From Gammaproteobacteria bacterium (GTDB taxonomy: Bacteria > Pseudomonadota > Gammaproteobacteria > Pseudomonadales > Azotimanducaceae): DNA of 64,000 nt. Under the pieces are notes generated by a model. That model had not been told where the DNA came from and did not search any database. It worked only from the letters and a program-made list of their open reading frames with translations. Made by a program: the position numbers and the translations under genes. The stretch lies in the NCBI GenBank assembly GCA_002704225.1, contig PAFU01000007.1, positions 53,668 to 117,667 of the forward strand. Direction: 5' to 3'. Of this stretch, positions 16,566-25,286 are shown piece after piece; position 1 is the first letter of the stretch, and each line of letters opens with the position of its first letter.

Positions 16566-17500
16566 AGTCCTGTGGTCTCTTCCATGTCTAGCATTAAATT
16601 TAGATTCTGTATGGCAGCACCCGCCGCCCCCTTGCCCAGGTTGTCGTACCGGGCGCACAGCACCAGTCGTTGTTCGTCACCGAATACGAATAAATCCATG
16701 TGGTTCGTGTTGTTCCGGCCCGTGGGGTTCAAGTAGTTGCCGTCCAACATGCTGCGATCGCCCAAGTCACTCACGTGGATGAAAGGCTCATCGGCGTAAC
16801 GTTGGGCCAGTACCGCATGCACCGCGTGGGGGGTTGCGCCGCCAAGCTCGCTGGCAAACAACGGCACTTGGGTGAGCATGCCTTGATCGTAGTTGGCGAC
16901 GGTTGGCACGAACATCGGGCTGACACTGCTGCCGCTGTACTGGCTCATCTCAGGCAGATGTTTATGACTCTGGTCTAACCCATAACTTTGTACGGCAATG
17001 GTGTTGGCTGTGGCGCTGTCCATGGCCTGAAATTTTTCAATCATTTGACGCCCGCCGCCAGAATAGCCTGAGACCGCGTTGCACCTCAGCGGTGTTGAGG
17101 GGGCTAGCAGCCCCGCATCAATCAGTGGCCGAACAAGCAGCAAGAAACCTTGCGGGTAACAGCCCGGGTTGCTCACAAATTGGGCGTTGGCGATGGCCGG
17201 GCGGCTGTCTGCGGTCAGTTCTGGTAGCCCGTACTGCCAGTCCGCATGGGTTCGAAACGCCGAACTCGCATCTAAAATTCGTGTGTTACCGGCGGCTAAT
17301 GCAACGGACTCGCGAGCGGCATCGTCGGGTAGACATAGAATTGCCACGTCGGCGCTGGCTAAGAGGTCTGCTCTGGCGGCTGGATCTTTGCGAGTGGCGG
17401 GATCAGCCTGCAGCACCTCAATATTGGCGTGGGCCGCTAAGCGCTCGCTGATTTGCAGGCCCGTTGTGCCAGCTTGTCCGTCGATAAATATCTTGTTCAT
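16562..17500 (-). CDS. argC: N-acetyl-gamma-glutamyl-phosphate reductase, type 2
   Basis: A 312-residue semialdehyde dehydrogenase. It opens [15 protein letters not shown], has the catalytic Cys114 in [13 protein letters not shown], and the later [12 protein letters not shown] block. The short length and the [11 protein letters not shown] opening match the less common type-2 ArgC. It reduces N-acetylglutamyl phosphate to the semialdehyde in arginine synthesis. The start at 17500 fits the family; the open frame to 17629 adds unrelated residues. It overlaps the aminotransferase start by 4 nt. No other arg genes are present in the window. Confidence 0.9.
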   Translation of the reverse strand: MNKIFIDGQAGTTGLQISERLAAHANIEVLQADPATRKDPAARADLLASADVAILCLPDDAARESVALAAGNTRILDASSAFRTHADWQYGLPELTADSRPAIANAQFVSNPGCYPQGFLLLVRPLIDAGLLAPSTPLRCNAVSGYSGGGRQMIEKFQAMDSATANTIAVQSYGLDQSHKHLPEMSQYSGSSVSPMFVPTVANYDQGMLTQVPLFASELGGATPHAVHAVLAQRYADEPFIHVSDLGDRSMLDGNYLNPTGRNNTNHMDLFVFGDEQRLVLCARYDNLGKGAAGAAIQNLNLMLDMEETTGL

Positions 17501-17641
17501 CTGCTTCTGTTCTTGGAACCCTGAATGTGGGCTCGGGAAGAGTTCATGGTATCTCAGCGCGCCTGCGAATCGGCAGCTCATCGGTGGCTCGGCAAACGCG
17601 CGCGTCAGCGGCACGCAGTTTACGTTCAAAGGCTCTGTCTG

Positions 17642-18865
17642 TTAACCGCTATTTGTTTGAAATTCAAAGACTTTGGCACGAAATGCAGATTCTAGATTGG
17701 CCAGTGTGCGAGTCAGCGACTGGTCGGCATAGGTCTCTTGGCAGCCGTGGATAAACTGCAGGGTCTTCAGCCCGTCAAACCAATCGTGTACTGAGCGATG
17801 TCTGTGGGCCCGGGAGGTTTGCTGTTTGCTTAATCCGCCGGCAAAGCCATCGAAGCCTAGCGTCGATAAACGGCGGGAAACGTCGGAGTGAATGGCCTTA
17901 TGTGGTTCTTCGGCCCATTGATTCAACGCGTCCAGGGCGCTGCCAAGTAAGCGAAAGCAGGTCGGGTGATAGCTGAGGTAGCTGCTACCGGAGGGGTCGG
18001 CAGCCAAGCTTTCAACGATTTTTCTCAGGGCAGGCCCTGTGCCAAATGGCACCCGGGCGGAGATTCTGGCCTCAATAGACAGGGTTGGACCTTGCAGGCG
18101 TTGAACCGGTGCGAGTTTGCGCAGTTTGTTCAGCAGATAAAAGTCTTCGCCGGCACTGCGCTTCGGGTAACCGCGAACGGCAGCATACGACTTGGCGTGA
18201 ACAGCAACGGTGCTGCCCAAGCTGTGATGAGCGTAGCGACTGCCGGCCATGGCCAGTCCTGCAACGTAGTAGCTCATATGCTGGTCGTAAAGTTGGCCGG
18301 CGTAGTGCAGGGTAGGATCGCTGCTGTAATGACGGTGCGGAAAGATTCGTGCGCCAGCCGAATCGTCGCTTGAGCATGCCTGCAGCAAGTCAGTATAGCC
18401 CGCCGGGAAAACCACATCGGCATCGCTCTGCAACACCCAGTCCGAACGCAGGCGACCGGCGAATCGTAGCGCCAGCGCCAAATCGCAGCCAATTTTACGA
18501 GCCAGGCCGACGCCGTGTTTGGGGTTCAGACGCAGACCGTCGCTGGCTCGGTCCACCACAATGACATGGTCATAGTCTTGTTCGTAAAGCTGCTTGAGCA
18601 GCATCTGTGTGTCCGCAATAGCCCTTGGATTCGCGTCTTCAGGCGCGTTGATTACTAAGATGATCAGCACATCGGCTGAGGCCAACGACGTGAGTTGCCG
18701 ATGCAGCGGCTCGAAGATCTCGTCAAAGGCGGGGATGACCAAGCAGCCCTGCCACACCCGGGTGTCGTGCAGCGGCTTACCGTTCAGGTTCTCTGGTAAC
18801 GTATAAGCAGAGGCCAAGGCTTGGGCTTCAGGCTCGGCGTAGTTGGCGAGATAGCGTTCGATCAC
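17642..18865 (-). CDS. GT-A fold (GT2-like) glycosyltransferase
   Basis: A protein of about 407 residues. The N-terminal part has a GT-A Rossmann-like opening (CLVIPAFDEIFEPLHRQL) and a donor-binding acidic motif in WVLQSDADVVFPAGY. It also has GSTVAVHAKSYAAVRGYP and AGEDFYLLNKL, reminiscent of the acceptor/base region of GT2 enzymes. No membrane segment is evident, so it is likely cytoplasmic. Start uncertain: GTG 18865 lies 16 nt after the miaE stop without a clear ribosome site; ATG 18925 would overlap miaE by 44 nt. Acceptor and donor are unknown; mannosylglycerate-synthase-type osmolyte enzymes are one alternative to cell-surface glycans. Confidence 0.65.
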   Translation of the reverse strand: MIERYLANYAEPEAQALASAYTLPENLNGKPLHDTRVWQGCLVIPAFDEIFEPLHRQLTSLASADVLIILVINAPEDANPRAIADTQMLLKQLYEQDYDHVIVVDRASDGLRLNPKHGVGLARKIGCDLALALRFAGRLRSDWVLQSDADVVFPAGYTDLLQACSSDDSAGARIFPHRHYSSDPTLHYAGQLYDQHMSYYVAGLAMAGSRYAHHSLGSTVAVHAKSYAAVRGYPKRSAGEDFYLLNKLRKLAPVQRLQGPTLSIEARISARVPFGTGPALRKIVESLAADPSGSSYLSYHPTCFRLLGSALDALNQWAEEPHKAIHSDVSRRLSTLGFDGFAGGLSKQQTSRAHRHRSVHDWFDGLKTLQFIHGCQETYADQSLTRTLANLESAFRAKVFEFQTNSG

Positions 18866-18881
18866 CGATGCTTGGCGTCGT

Positions 18882-19502
18882 TTAATGCAGGGCCGGACGC
18901 AGTGGTAATTCTGCGACCAGAGCATTTTCTAACTCAGCGAGTTCGCAGAACCGCGCGTCCACAGGAAGGTGTGGACAGAGATTTCGAGCGAGCGTGACAA
19001 ACAAGTGCCAGTGACGGGCTTCGCTTTTGGCGATGGCATGATAGAACTTTCGCAGTTCGGCATCGTCAATGTGTTTCGCGACCAAGCCAAAACGCTCCGC
19101 GCCCCGCCGTTCGACGATGGCTCCGATAAGCAGGCGGTCTAACAAAAAGAATGCGGAGTCCTTCCGTACCAGTTTATTGAGGCGCGTAACGTAGGGGTCT
19201 TTGCGGTCCGCTGCTGGCGTCACGCCCCTCGTCATCAGCAAGCGCATCACTTCTTTGTAGTGATTGAGCTCTTCCACCGCTAAGTCGACCATGGCCGCTA
19301 CCAACGATGTCTGATCTGGGTAGTGAGAAACCATGCTCAGGGCCATGCCGGACGCTTTTTTTTCGGCAGACGCATGGTCTTGAAGAAAGGCATCGAAATC
19401 TGCCAGTACGATCTCTATCCATCCCTCAGGCGTTGCCGCCAACGGGGTAAGCTCTGCCGTGTCTGGGGCGTTGGCTATGGGGTGTAGATTGAGTTCAGCC
19501 AT
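18882..19502 (-). CDS. miaE: tRNA-(ms2io6A)-hydroxylase MiaE
   Basis: A 206-residue ferritin-like di-iron protein. Metal-ligand helices are visible as FLQDHASAEKKASGMAL, AVEELNHYKEV (ExxH), ERRGAERFGL and KSEARHWHLF (ExxH), the pattern of the MiaE family, which hydroxylates the isopentenyl side chain of ms2i6A37 in tRNA. The start at 19502 (MAELNLHP) overlaps the end of the carboxylesterase gene by 28 nt. MiaA and MiaB, which make its substrate, are not in the window. Activity requires O2 and a reductant, consistent with aerobic life. Confidence 0.85.
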   Translation of the reverse strand: MAELNLHPIANAPDTAELTPLAATPEGWIEIVLADFDAFLQDHASAEKKASGMALSMVSHYPDQTSLVAAMVDLAVEELNHYKEVMRLLMTRGVTPAADRKDPYVTRLNKLVRKDSAFFLLDRLLIGAIVERRGAERFGLVAKHIDDAELRKFYHAIAKSEARHWHLFVTLARNLCPHLPVDARFCELAELENALVAELPLRPALH

Positions 19503-20173
19503 TGGCCTATGTGCGTAATTTGTTGCGGGCAAACCTGATGACCCATGGCGTATTCCTGCCACTGCACCGGATACGCCAGATCCATCAACGCCTGTCGCGA
19601 GGTAATCGCGCGAGTGATGGGAATCATCGGATCGTTAACCCCATGTGCCATAAAAATCGGGGTTTCCACATTGGCAAACCCAACCCGCTCGGTGAGATGT
19701 TCGTGGTCATTCACGTAGGTGGAAAGCGCCATGATCCCGCGTAACCGTTGTGGATGGGCTAAACCGAGTTCCAGCGCGATGACACCGCCTTGGGAAAAAC
19801 CGGCAATGGTAATTTGATCGTAGGCAAAGCCGCGGGCCACTTCGGCGTCTACCAATTGATTGATGGTGTCTACGGACTCGCGGATATCGTCGTTACTGGC
19901 CAAGGGGGATGACGGGTCGATGTCGTACCAACCGCGCATTTCCATGCCGCCGTTGACGGTAATGGGCCGAATCGGCGCGTTGGGAAAAACGAAGCGCAGG
20001 TCTACGTCCAGCGGCAGCAGCGGCACGATGGGTTCAAAATCTGTGGCATCGGCTCCGAGGCCATGCATCCAGATGACGCAGCCAGCGGGATTTTCGCCGG
20101 TTTCGTTTTCAAGAAATTCCAATGTTTCCAAGATGCCTCCGGGCTCGCCGAGTATGCCAAGTAGATCGGGCAA
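19475..20173 (-). CDS. Phospholipase/carboxylesterase-type alpha/beta hydrolase
   Basis: A 232-residue alpha/beta hydrolase of the acyl-protein-thioesterase/carboxylesterase group. It has CVIWMHGLGADATDF (oxyanion loop, near residue 32), the nucleophile elbow AGFSQGGVIALELG, the acid in HGVNDPMIPI and the catalytic His in YAMGHQVCP. EstB-like enzymes in Pseudomonas have the same length and motifs. It should hydrolyse short-chain esters in the cytosol. First gene of the esterase-miaE-glycosyltransferase unit; divergent from the ABC exporter with a 174-nt gap. Confidence 0.85.
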   Translation of the reverse strand: MPDLLGILGEPGGILETLEFLENETGENPAGCVIWMHGLGADATDFEPIVPLLPLDVDLRFVFPNAPIRPITVNGGMEMRGWYDIDPSSPLASNDDIRESVDTINQLVDAEVARGFAYDQITIAGFSQGGVIALELGLAHPQRLRGIMALSTYVNDHEHLTERVGFANVETPIFMAHGVNDPMIPITRAITSRQALMDLAYPVQWQEYAMGHQVCPQQITHIGQWLNSIYTP

Positions 20174-20347
20174 GATAACGGCTCAGCCACTTGATCTCAA
20201 ATCGCTTTGAATGCCCCAGCACTATGGGCGCCGATTACAAATTGTTTAACGGTCGACCAAAGACTTCGGAAAGTCGTGTTCGAAAGATTTCTAAGTAGGG
20301 CTGCTCCGAGGTGGTGTGCGACAGGTCAAACGCGCCATAATACGGCG

Positions 20348-22108
20348 ATGACAGAAGAAGAAAGACCCACCTCCAAGAACATGCGCCGGCTTCGTCCGGC
20401 GTTTTCATTTCTGCGCCCTTATCTGCCCCAAGTGGTGATCGCTAGCATTGCGCTGATCGTTACCGCCAGTGCGACGCTGTCTCTGGGCCAAGGCATTCGG
20501 CTGGTAATCGACAGTGGTTTTGCCAGTGGCGAGGTGGCCCTGCTCAATCAATCGTTATCGCTCTTTGTTGTCTTTATTGTCGTGCTCACGGCTGGCACGT
20601 TTATTCGCTTCTATTTTGTCTCTTGGGTGGGTGAGCGGGTGAGTGCCGATATTCGTCTCGCGGTATTTAATCACCTAGTTCACCTGCATCCGGGTTTCTT
20701 TGAACGTAATGCGCCCAGTGAGATTCAGTCTCGGGTCACGACGGATACAACCTTGCTGCAAACCGTGATCGGCTCGTCGGTCTCGATCGCGCTGCGCAAC
20801 ATTCTGATGTTTTTGGGCGGCATGGTTCTGTTGGTTGTGACCAATGCCAAGCTGTCATTGATCGTGCTGGCCAGCGTGCCCTTTGTGGTCTTGCCGGTGA
20901 TTTTCTTTGGCCGACGAGTACGGTCGCTCTCCCGTGCGAATCAAGATCGACTGGCCGATGTGGGCAGTCATGTGAGCGAGAGTTTTCGGCACATCAAAAT
21001 CGTTCAGGCATTTAACCACCAAGGCGCGGATATCTCCGAGTTTGGCCGGGTTGTTGAACGGGCCTTGGCTGTCGCCTTGCAGCGGGTGTGGTTGCGTGCG
21101 GTCTTGGTTGCGGTGGTTATGCTGCTCGTGTTTGGTGCTGTGGCCACCTTGCTCTGGGTCGGTGGGCAAGACGTTTTGAGCGGCCGTGCCAGTCCCGGCG
21201 ATCTGGCAGCCTTTATCTTCTATGCGTTCATTGTGGCGGGTTCTGTCGGTGCTATCTCAGAGGTTTGGAGTGATTTGCAGCGCGCAGCTGGGGCGACAGA
21301 ACGTCTGGTGGAGTTGCTGGAGTCGCCGAGCGAAATTAAAGACGGCCCAGTAGACGCTCTGCCACCTGTGCAGTCATTGGATCTGACGGTGGAAAGTGTG
21401 GGGTTCCGGTATCCCAGTCGGCCGGATCAGCGCGTGCTGAACGATCTGAGTTTTCAGGTGCAGCCCGGCGAGATGGTGGCCTTAGTTGGCCCATCGGGTG
21501 CGGGTAAGAGCACGTTCTTCGATTTGCTGCAGCGCTTCTATGATGTTGATAGTGGGTCGATTTCCATGGGGGGCATCGATACTCGAGAACTCAGTTTGCA
21601 TGCTCTGCGAAATGCCTTTGGGTTCGTACCCCAGACGCCGTCGATGTTCTCCGGCACTGTTCGAGACAACCTGATCTATGCCCAGCCAAGTGCGACAGAT
21701 GAACAAGTAAACCGCGCCTTGGCGTTAGCCAACGCGAAAGCCTTTGTGGATGCCTTGCCTCAAGGGCTGCAGACCATGCTGGGGGAGGATGGGGTCGGAT
21801 TGTCCGGAGGCCAGCGACAGCGGCTTGCCATCGCACGGGCGTTGATTGCTGAGCCCGCGTTTCTGCTGCTGGATGAAGCCACCAGTGCGCTGGATGCGGA
21901 AAGCGAGCAAAGTATCCGCAGAAGTGTGGAGGCGCTGAAAGGCGAGATGACAATCTTGGTGATTGCCCATCGGCTATCGACGGTTCGGCAGGCTGATCGA
22001 ATTTTGGTCTTTGAAGAAGGCGAATTAATTGCGAGCGGCACGCACGCAGAATTGGTTGAGGACAGCGAGCTATACGCGCGCTTTGCTGACATTCAGTTTT
22101 CCAGTTAG
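20348..22108 (+). CDS. MsbA-like ABC exporter (fused permease-ATPase)
   Basis: A 586-residue half-transporter. The N-terminal domain (about residues 20-320) has six membrane helices, including LIVTASATLSLGQGIRLVID and the intracellular loop FFERNAPSEIQSRVTTDT. The ATPase domain carries Walker A GPSGAGKS, the signature LSGGQRQRLAIARAL, Walker B FLLLDEATSALD and the H-loop IAHRLSTV. It dimerises to export lipids or drugs; MsbA-type lipid A flipping is possible but not shown, since no lpxK is adjacent. ATG 20348 was selected because upstream residues are not transporter-like. The 3' end overlaps dinB by 4 nt, convergently. Confidence 0.85.
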   Translation: MTEEERPTSKNMRRLRPAFSFLRPYLPQVVIASIALIVTASATLSLGQGIRLVIDSGFASGEVALLNQSLSLFVVFIVVLTAGTFIRFYFVSWVGERVSADIRLAVFNHLVHLHPGFFERNAPSEIQSRVTTDTTLLQTVIGSSVSIALRNILMFLGGMVLLVVTNAKLSLIVLASVPFVVLPVIFFGRRVRSLSRANQDRLADVGSHVSESFRHIKIVQAFNHQGADISEFGRVVERALAVALQRVWLRAVLVAVVMLLVFGAVATLLWVGGQDVLSGRASPGDLAAFIFYAFIVAGSVGAISEVWSDLQRAAGATERLVELLESPSEIKDGPVDALPPVQSLDLTVESVGFRYPSRPDQRVLNDLSFQVQPGEMVALVGPSGAGKSTFFDLLQRFYDVDSGSISMGGIDTRELSLHALRNAFGFVPQTPSMFSGTVRDNLIYAQPSATDEQVNRALALANAKAFVDALPQGLQTMLGEDGVGLSGGQRQRLAIARALIAEPAFLLLDEATSALDAESEQSIRRSVEALKGEMTILVIAHRLSTVRQADRILVFEEGELIASGTHAELVEDSELYARFADIQFSS

Positions 22109-23175
22109 CGATCTGGTTCGGGATCTTCGCCAAACAAGTTGGTTTGATCCGGGTTGTCGTCCTCGCGCAGCTGTACCCCCAGACCAATAAGCCGCACGGG
22201 TTTTTGCTGGCGATCCCATGCGGTCGCCAGCAAATGCAGGTAAGTCTCCATGGTGACGTCTTGGCCGGTACTGGCCACGGTCGTGGTGTCGAATCCTTCA
22301 AATCGTAGCTTGAGTCCCCGGCTTTTGATGCGATGTTCGCATCGCGCCTTGGTAATTCGACGCTCTAGGTCCTCAAATAACGGGCGCAGCTGGGCTTGGC
22401 ATGTGGCCAAGGTCGGTAGATCCTCGGCGAAGGTTCGTTCGGTGCTGATGGATTTGCGGATTCGGTTGGGGCTGACGGGACGTTCGTCTTGACCTCGACA
22501 CAGTTGATGCAGGCGGGTACCGAATTTGCCAAAGCGTTTGGCCAACTCGCTGGCATCGATCTGCTGCAGATCGCCGCAGGTATGGATGTTCATAGCGCTC
22601 ATTTTTTTTGCCGTGACAGAGCCCACACCAAAAATTTTGGCCACCGGCAGTTCGATCATAAACGCATCAATGTCCTGTGGCGTCACGGTGAATTGGCCGT
22701 CGGGTTTTTTCCAGTCTGAGGCGATTTTTGCCAGAAACTTGTTTGGCGCGATACCGGCCGAAATGGTGATGCCGACCTCTTCTCGCACTCGATTGCGTAT
22801 CTCTTCGGCGATGCGCGTTGCGCTGCCCTGATGCTGCTTGCATTCGCTAACGTCTAAAAAGGCTTCGTCCAGAGACAGGGGTTCAACCAAGTCCGTGTAC
22901 TCGTAGAAGATGCTCTGCACCCGCTGACTTTCAACCCGGTACTTTTCCATATTTGTCGGCACAACCACGAGATCGGGACAAAGGCGAAGTGCCTGCGCCA
23001 TCGGCATGGCCGAATGCAGGCCGTATTTGCGAGCCTCGTAGTTACAGGTGGCTATCACGCCGCGTCGACTTGCACTCCCGCCAACAGCAATGGGCAACTC
23101 ACGCAGGCTTGCGTCGTCCCGCATTTCCACTGACGCATAGAAGCTGTCGCAATCGCAGTGAATGATTTTTCGCAT
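22105..23175 (-). CDS. dinB: DNA polymerase IV
   Basis: A 356-residue Y-family polymerase of normal length. HCDCDSFYASVE gives catalytic Asp8, and LSLDEAFLDV gives Asp103 and Glu104, the same numbering as E. coli DinB. The steric gate is the Phe-Tyr pair at 12-13. It performs error-prone translesion synthesis past minor-groove adducts. No LexA box was recognised in the 137-nt gap upstream. The C-terminus is polar, with no clear beta-clamp QLxLF motif; the end QTNLFGEDPEPDR contains a degenerate TNLFG that may serve. Confidence 0.93.
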   Translation of the reverse strand: MRKIIHCDCDSFYASVEMRDDASLRELPIAVGGSASRRGVIATCNYEARKYGLHSAMPMAQALRLCPDLVVVPTNMEKYRVESQRVQSIFYEYTDLVEPLSLDEAFLDVSECKQHQGSATRIAEEIRNRVREEVGITISAGIAPNKFLAKIASDWKKPDGQFTVTPQDIDAFMIELPVAKIFGVGSVTAKKMSAMNIHTCGDLQQIDASELAKRFGKFGTRLHQLCRGQDERPVSPNRIRKSISTERTFAEDLPTLATCQAQLRPLFEDLERRITKARCEHRIKSRGLKLRFEGFDTTTVASTGQDVTMETYLHLLATAWDRQQKPVRLIGLGVQLREDDNPDQTNLFGEDPEPDR

Positions 23176-23312
23176 TGGGTTTTGACTTCGGCCCGTTCTT
23201 GGTTATCGAATGACAGCTTATGGCATTTTAGCTGGTGGCTGAAATTGACCGTCGCCAGTAAGATTGCCGGCTGAACGCTAAAAGACATACGACGAGACAT
23301 GGGGAGTAGATC

Positions 23313-24449
23313 ATGGGGCCATTGAACGGGTTTAAAATCATCGAACTGGCGGGGATTGGTCCCGGACCTTTTTGCGGCATGATGCTCGCAGACATGGGGG
23401 CAGAAGTGATTCGTGTGGAGCGTATCGCTGCGGCCCAGGCGACTGAGGCACCGAAAGACGTGCTGACTCGGAACCGCCGTTCCATTGCCGTGGACTTAAA
23501 AAATCCTAAAGGTGTCGAAACGGTGCTGCGGTTGGTGGAGGGTGCAGACGGCCTGATCGAGGGTTTTCGCCCGGGGGTAACCGAACGGTTGGGTTTGGGT
23601 CCCGAGCAGTGCCAAGCGCGTAATCCACGACTGGTCTATGGCCGTATGACGGGCTGGGGCCAGGAAGGGCCAATGGCTCAGGCTGCCGGGCATGACATCA
23701 ATTACATTTCCTTGGCGGGTGCGCTGCATGCCATCGGCAGGCCCGGTGAACGGCCTGTTCCTCCACTGAATTTGGTAGGCGACTTTGGCGGCGGCGGCAT
23801 GTTGCTGGCTTACGGCATGGTCTGCGGTTTATTGGAGGTCACCAAGTCCAATGAGGGACAGGTGATCGACGCAGCCATGGTTGACGGTACTGCGGCGCTG
23901 ATGGCGATGTTTTATTCCATGTCTGCCAGTGGTGCATTCGACACTCAGCGTGGCACGAACTTGCTCGACGGTGGTGCGCACTTTTACGACACCTACGAGA
24001 CGGCGGATGGTGAGCATGTCTCGATAGGCTCCATTGAGCCCCAGTTCTATGCCCTACTGATGGAGAAGGCAGGTCTTGATGCCGAGTACTTTCAGCCGCA
24101 GATGAACAAAGGTCGTTGGGGCGAATTGAAGGCAAAGCTGACGGAAGTGTTTCTGACCAAAACCCAAGCTGAATGGTGCGACATCATGGAAGGCAGCGAT
24201 GTATGTTTTGCGCCGGTGCTCAATCTGATAGACGCAGCGACTCATCCGCACAACGTGGCGCGCAACAGCTATCAGGAAGTGGCCGGTGTGCTGCAACAGG
24301 CACCTGCGCCAAGATTTTCGAGAACCCCTGCCGCAGCGATTCAGGCCCCGCGCGTGCCCGGAGAGGATTCCGCATCGGTGCTTGCCGACTTTGGTTTGAC
24401 CGCGACAGAGGTCGCTCAGTTGACAGAACAGGGAGTAGTGTCAGGCTAG
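23313..24449 (+). CDS. Alpha-methylacyl-CoA racemase (CoA-transferase family III)
   Basis: A 378-residue CaiB/BaiF-fold protein. His127 in [12 protein letters not shown], Asp157 in [13 protein letters not shown] and Glu242 in IGSIEPQFY fall one residue from the His126-Asp156-Glu241 catalytic set of the Mycobacterium racemase MCR. That identifies a racemase rather than a CoA transferase. It interconverts 2R- and 2S-methylacyl-CoA, needed before beta-oxidation of branched isoprenoid or steroid side chains. RBS GGGGAG precedes ATG 23313. It stands alone, but fits the SDR and acyl-CoA dehydrogenase genes elsewhere in the window. Confidence 0.9.
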   Translation: MGPLNGFKIIELAGIGPGPFCGMMLADMGAEVIRVERIAAAQATEAPKDVLTRNRRSIAVDLKNPKGVETVLRLVEGADGLIEGFRPGVTERLGLGPEQCQARNPRLVYGRMTGWGQEGPMAQAAGHDINYISLAGALHAIGRPGERPVPPLNLVGDFGGGGMLLAYGMVCGLLEVTKSNEGQVIDAAMVDGTAALMAMFYSMSASGAFDTQRGTNLLDGGAHFYDTYETADGEHVSIGSIEPQFYALLMEKAGLDAEYFQPQMNKGRWGELKAKLTEVFLTKTQAEWCDIMEGSDVCFAPVLNLIDAATHPHNVARNSYQEVAGVLQQAPAPRFSRTPAAAIQAPRVPGEDSASVLADFGLTATEVAQLTEQGVVSG

Positions 24450-24487
24450 GGTGCTTTTTTTGGGCTGGCATTCTCTTCTATCGTGAA

Positions 24488-24507
24488 AACCCGCAAGAAT
24501 TCGGGTT
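24488..24507 (+). repeat. Hairpin downstream of the racemase gene
   Basis: AACCCG (24488-24493) pairs with CGGGTT (24502-24507) across an 8-nt loop, 38 nt after the racemase stop. No T-run follows it; a separate run of seven T lies earlier at about 24454. Possible weak terminator or processing site. Confidence 0.3.
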
Positions 24508-24655
24508 AAATGCTTTGGACACCCTTGTTATAAAAATAAAGGTGTGAGGACAGTCGTTAGTAAGCTTGGGCTAGTGGTTGGCTTCAGTTAGCGCGGTTAC
24601 TTGAGGGCGTAACGGTCCCATCCGAACAATAAAAAAGTGCAAGGAAGAGTTTTTC

Positions 24656-25156
24656 ATGAGTTTAGAATTGTTAGACAACCCAAGGTTTTATGGTTACCGA
24701 GTGAGACGCCAGATCGAAGGTAAAACATACCAAGAATATTTCTCGCTGAAAGAGAACAGCAAGCGATTGCGCGGCGCGAAGAGAGCTGAGATTAAGGCAG
24801 TAGCAAGCGCGCGAGATGAGGAGTTGAAAGGGCTGCAGCAAAAAGCCCGAGACAAAAGCGATCGCGAGATTCAGCTTGACGCCACGGGGCAGGTAAAGGG
24901 CATTTTGTGTCGGATGAAACGTGAGAAGAGCGGCACCATGACGCCGGTCTTTCAGGTTGGCGTGATGTCACGGGTTCGGCTGAAAATTGTGAACACGACA
25001 GTCTCGATTACCAAGCATGGACGCGTGGACGCGTGGGAGCGAGCGGTCGATTTTTACTGTGAGCACAAGCGCATCGGAAAACGCACGAAGGCTTACAAAG
25101 ATTTGATCGCGCGTTGCCCGAAACCCGCCCAAGTCAAACGATATACTCAGCAATAA
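24656..25156 (+). CDS. Basic hypothetical protein, possibly nucleic-acid binding
   Basis: A 166-residue, Lys/Arg-rich protein not recognised with confidence. Residues 10-32 (FYGYRVRRQIEGKTYQEYFS) resemble the arm-binding or AP2-like three-stranded sheet found at the N-terminus of tyrosine integrases. A looser echo, PVFQVGVMSRVRLKIVNTTV then KHGRVDAWERAVDFY, follows after residue 98. Each is followed by a helix, so two AP2-like units are plausible. No integrase catalytic residues exist. It is a single gene with gaps of 206 and 130 nt on either side and a good ribosome site (AAGGAAGAG). Its AAA/AGA-rich codons differ somewhat from its neighbours. Confidence 0.6.
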   Translation: MSLELLDNPRFYGYRVRRQIEGKTYQEYFSLKENSKRLRGAKRAEIKAVASARDEELKGLQQKARDKSDREIQLDATGQVKGILCRMKREKSGTMTPVFQVGVMSRVRLKIVNTTVSITKHGRVDAWERAVDFYCEHKRIGKRTKAYKDLIARCPKPAQVKRYTQQ

Positions 25157-25286
25157 AATCTCGCGAGTTTGGTCGGCGGATGTGGTGCTTCTGATTTGAG
25201 CAGGTTAGTTTGTTGTGACGAAACCGTCAGTGTGCCTGCGATCTGACGCGTTTGCCCATTTGCCATAACAAAATTCAGGAGCTTTT

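Noticed and set aside
21591..22301. A 236-codon minus-strand frame across the end of the ABC exporter
   Set aside because: Antisense to Walker B, the signature motif and dinB; composition rich in Arg/Pro/Ser as expected of shadow frames.
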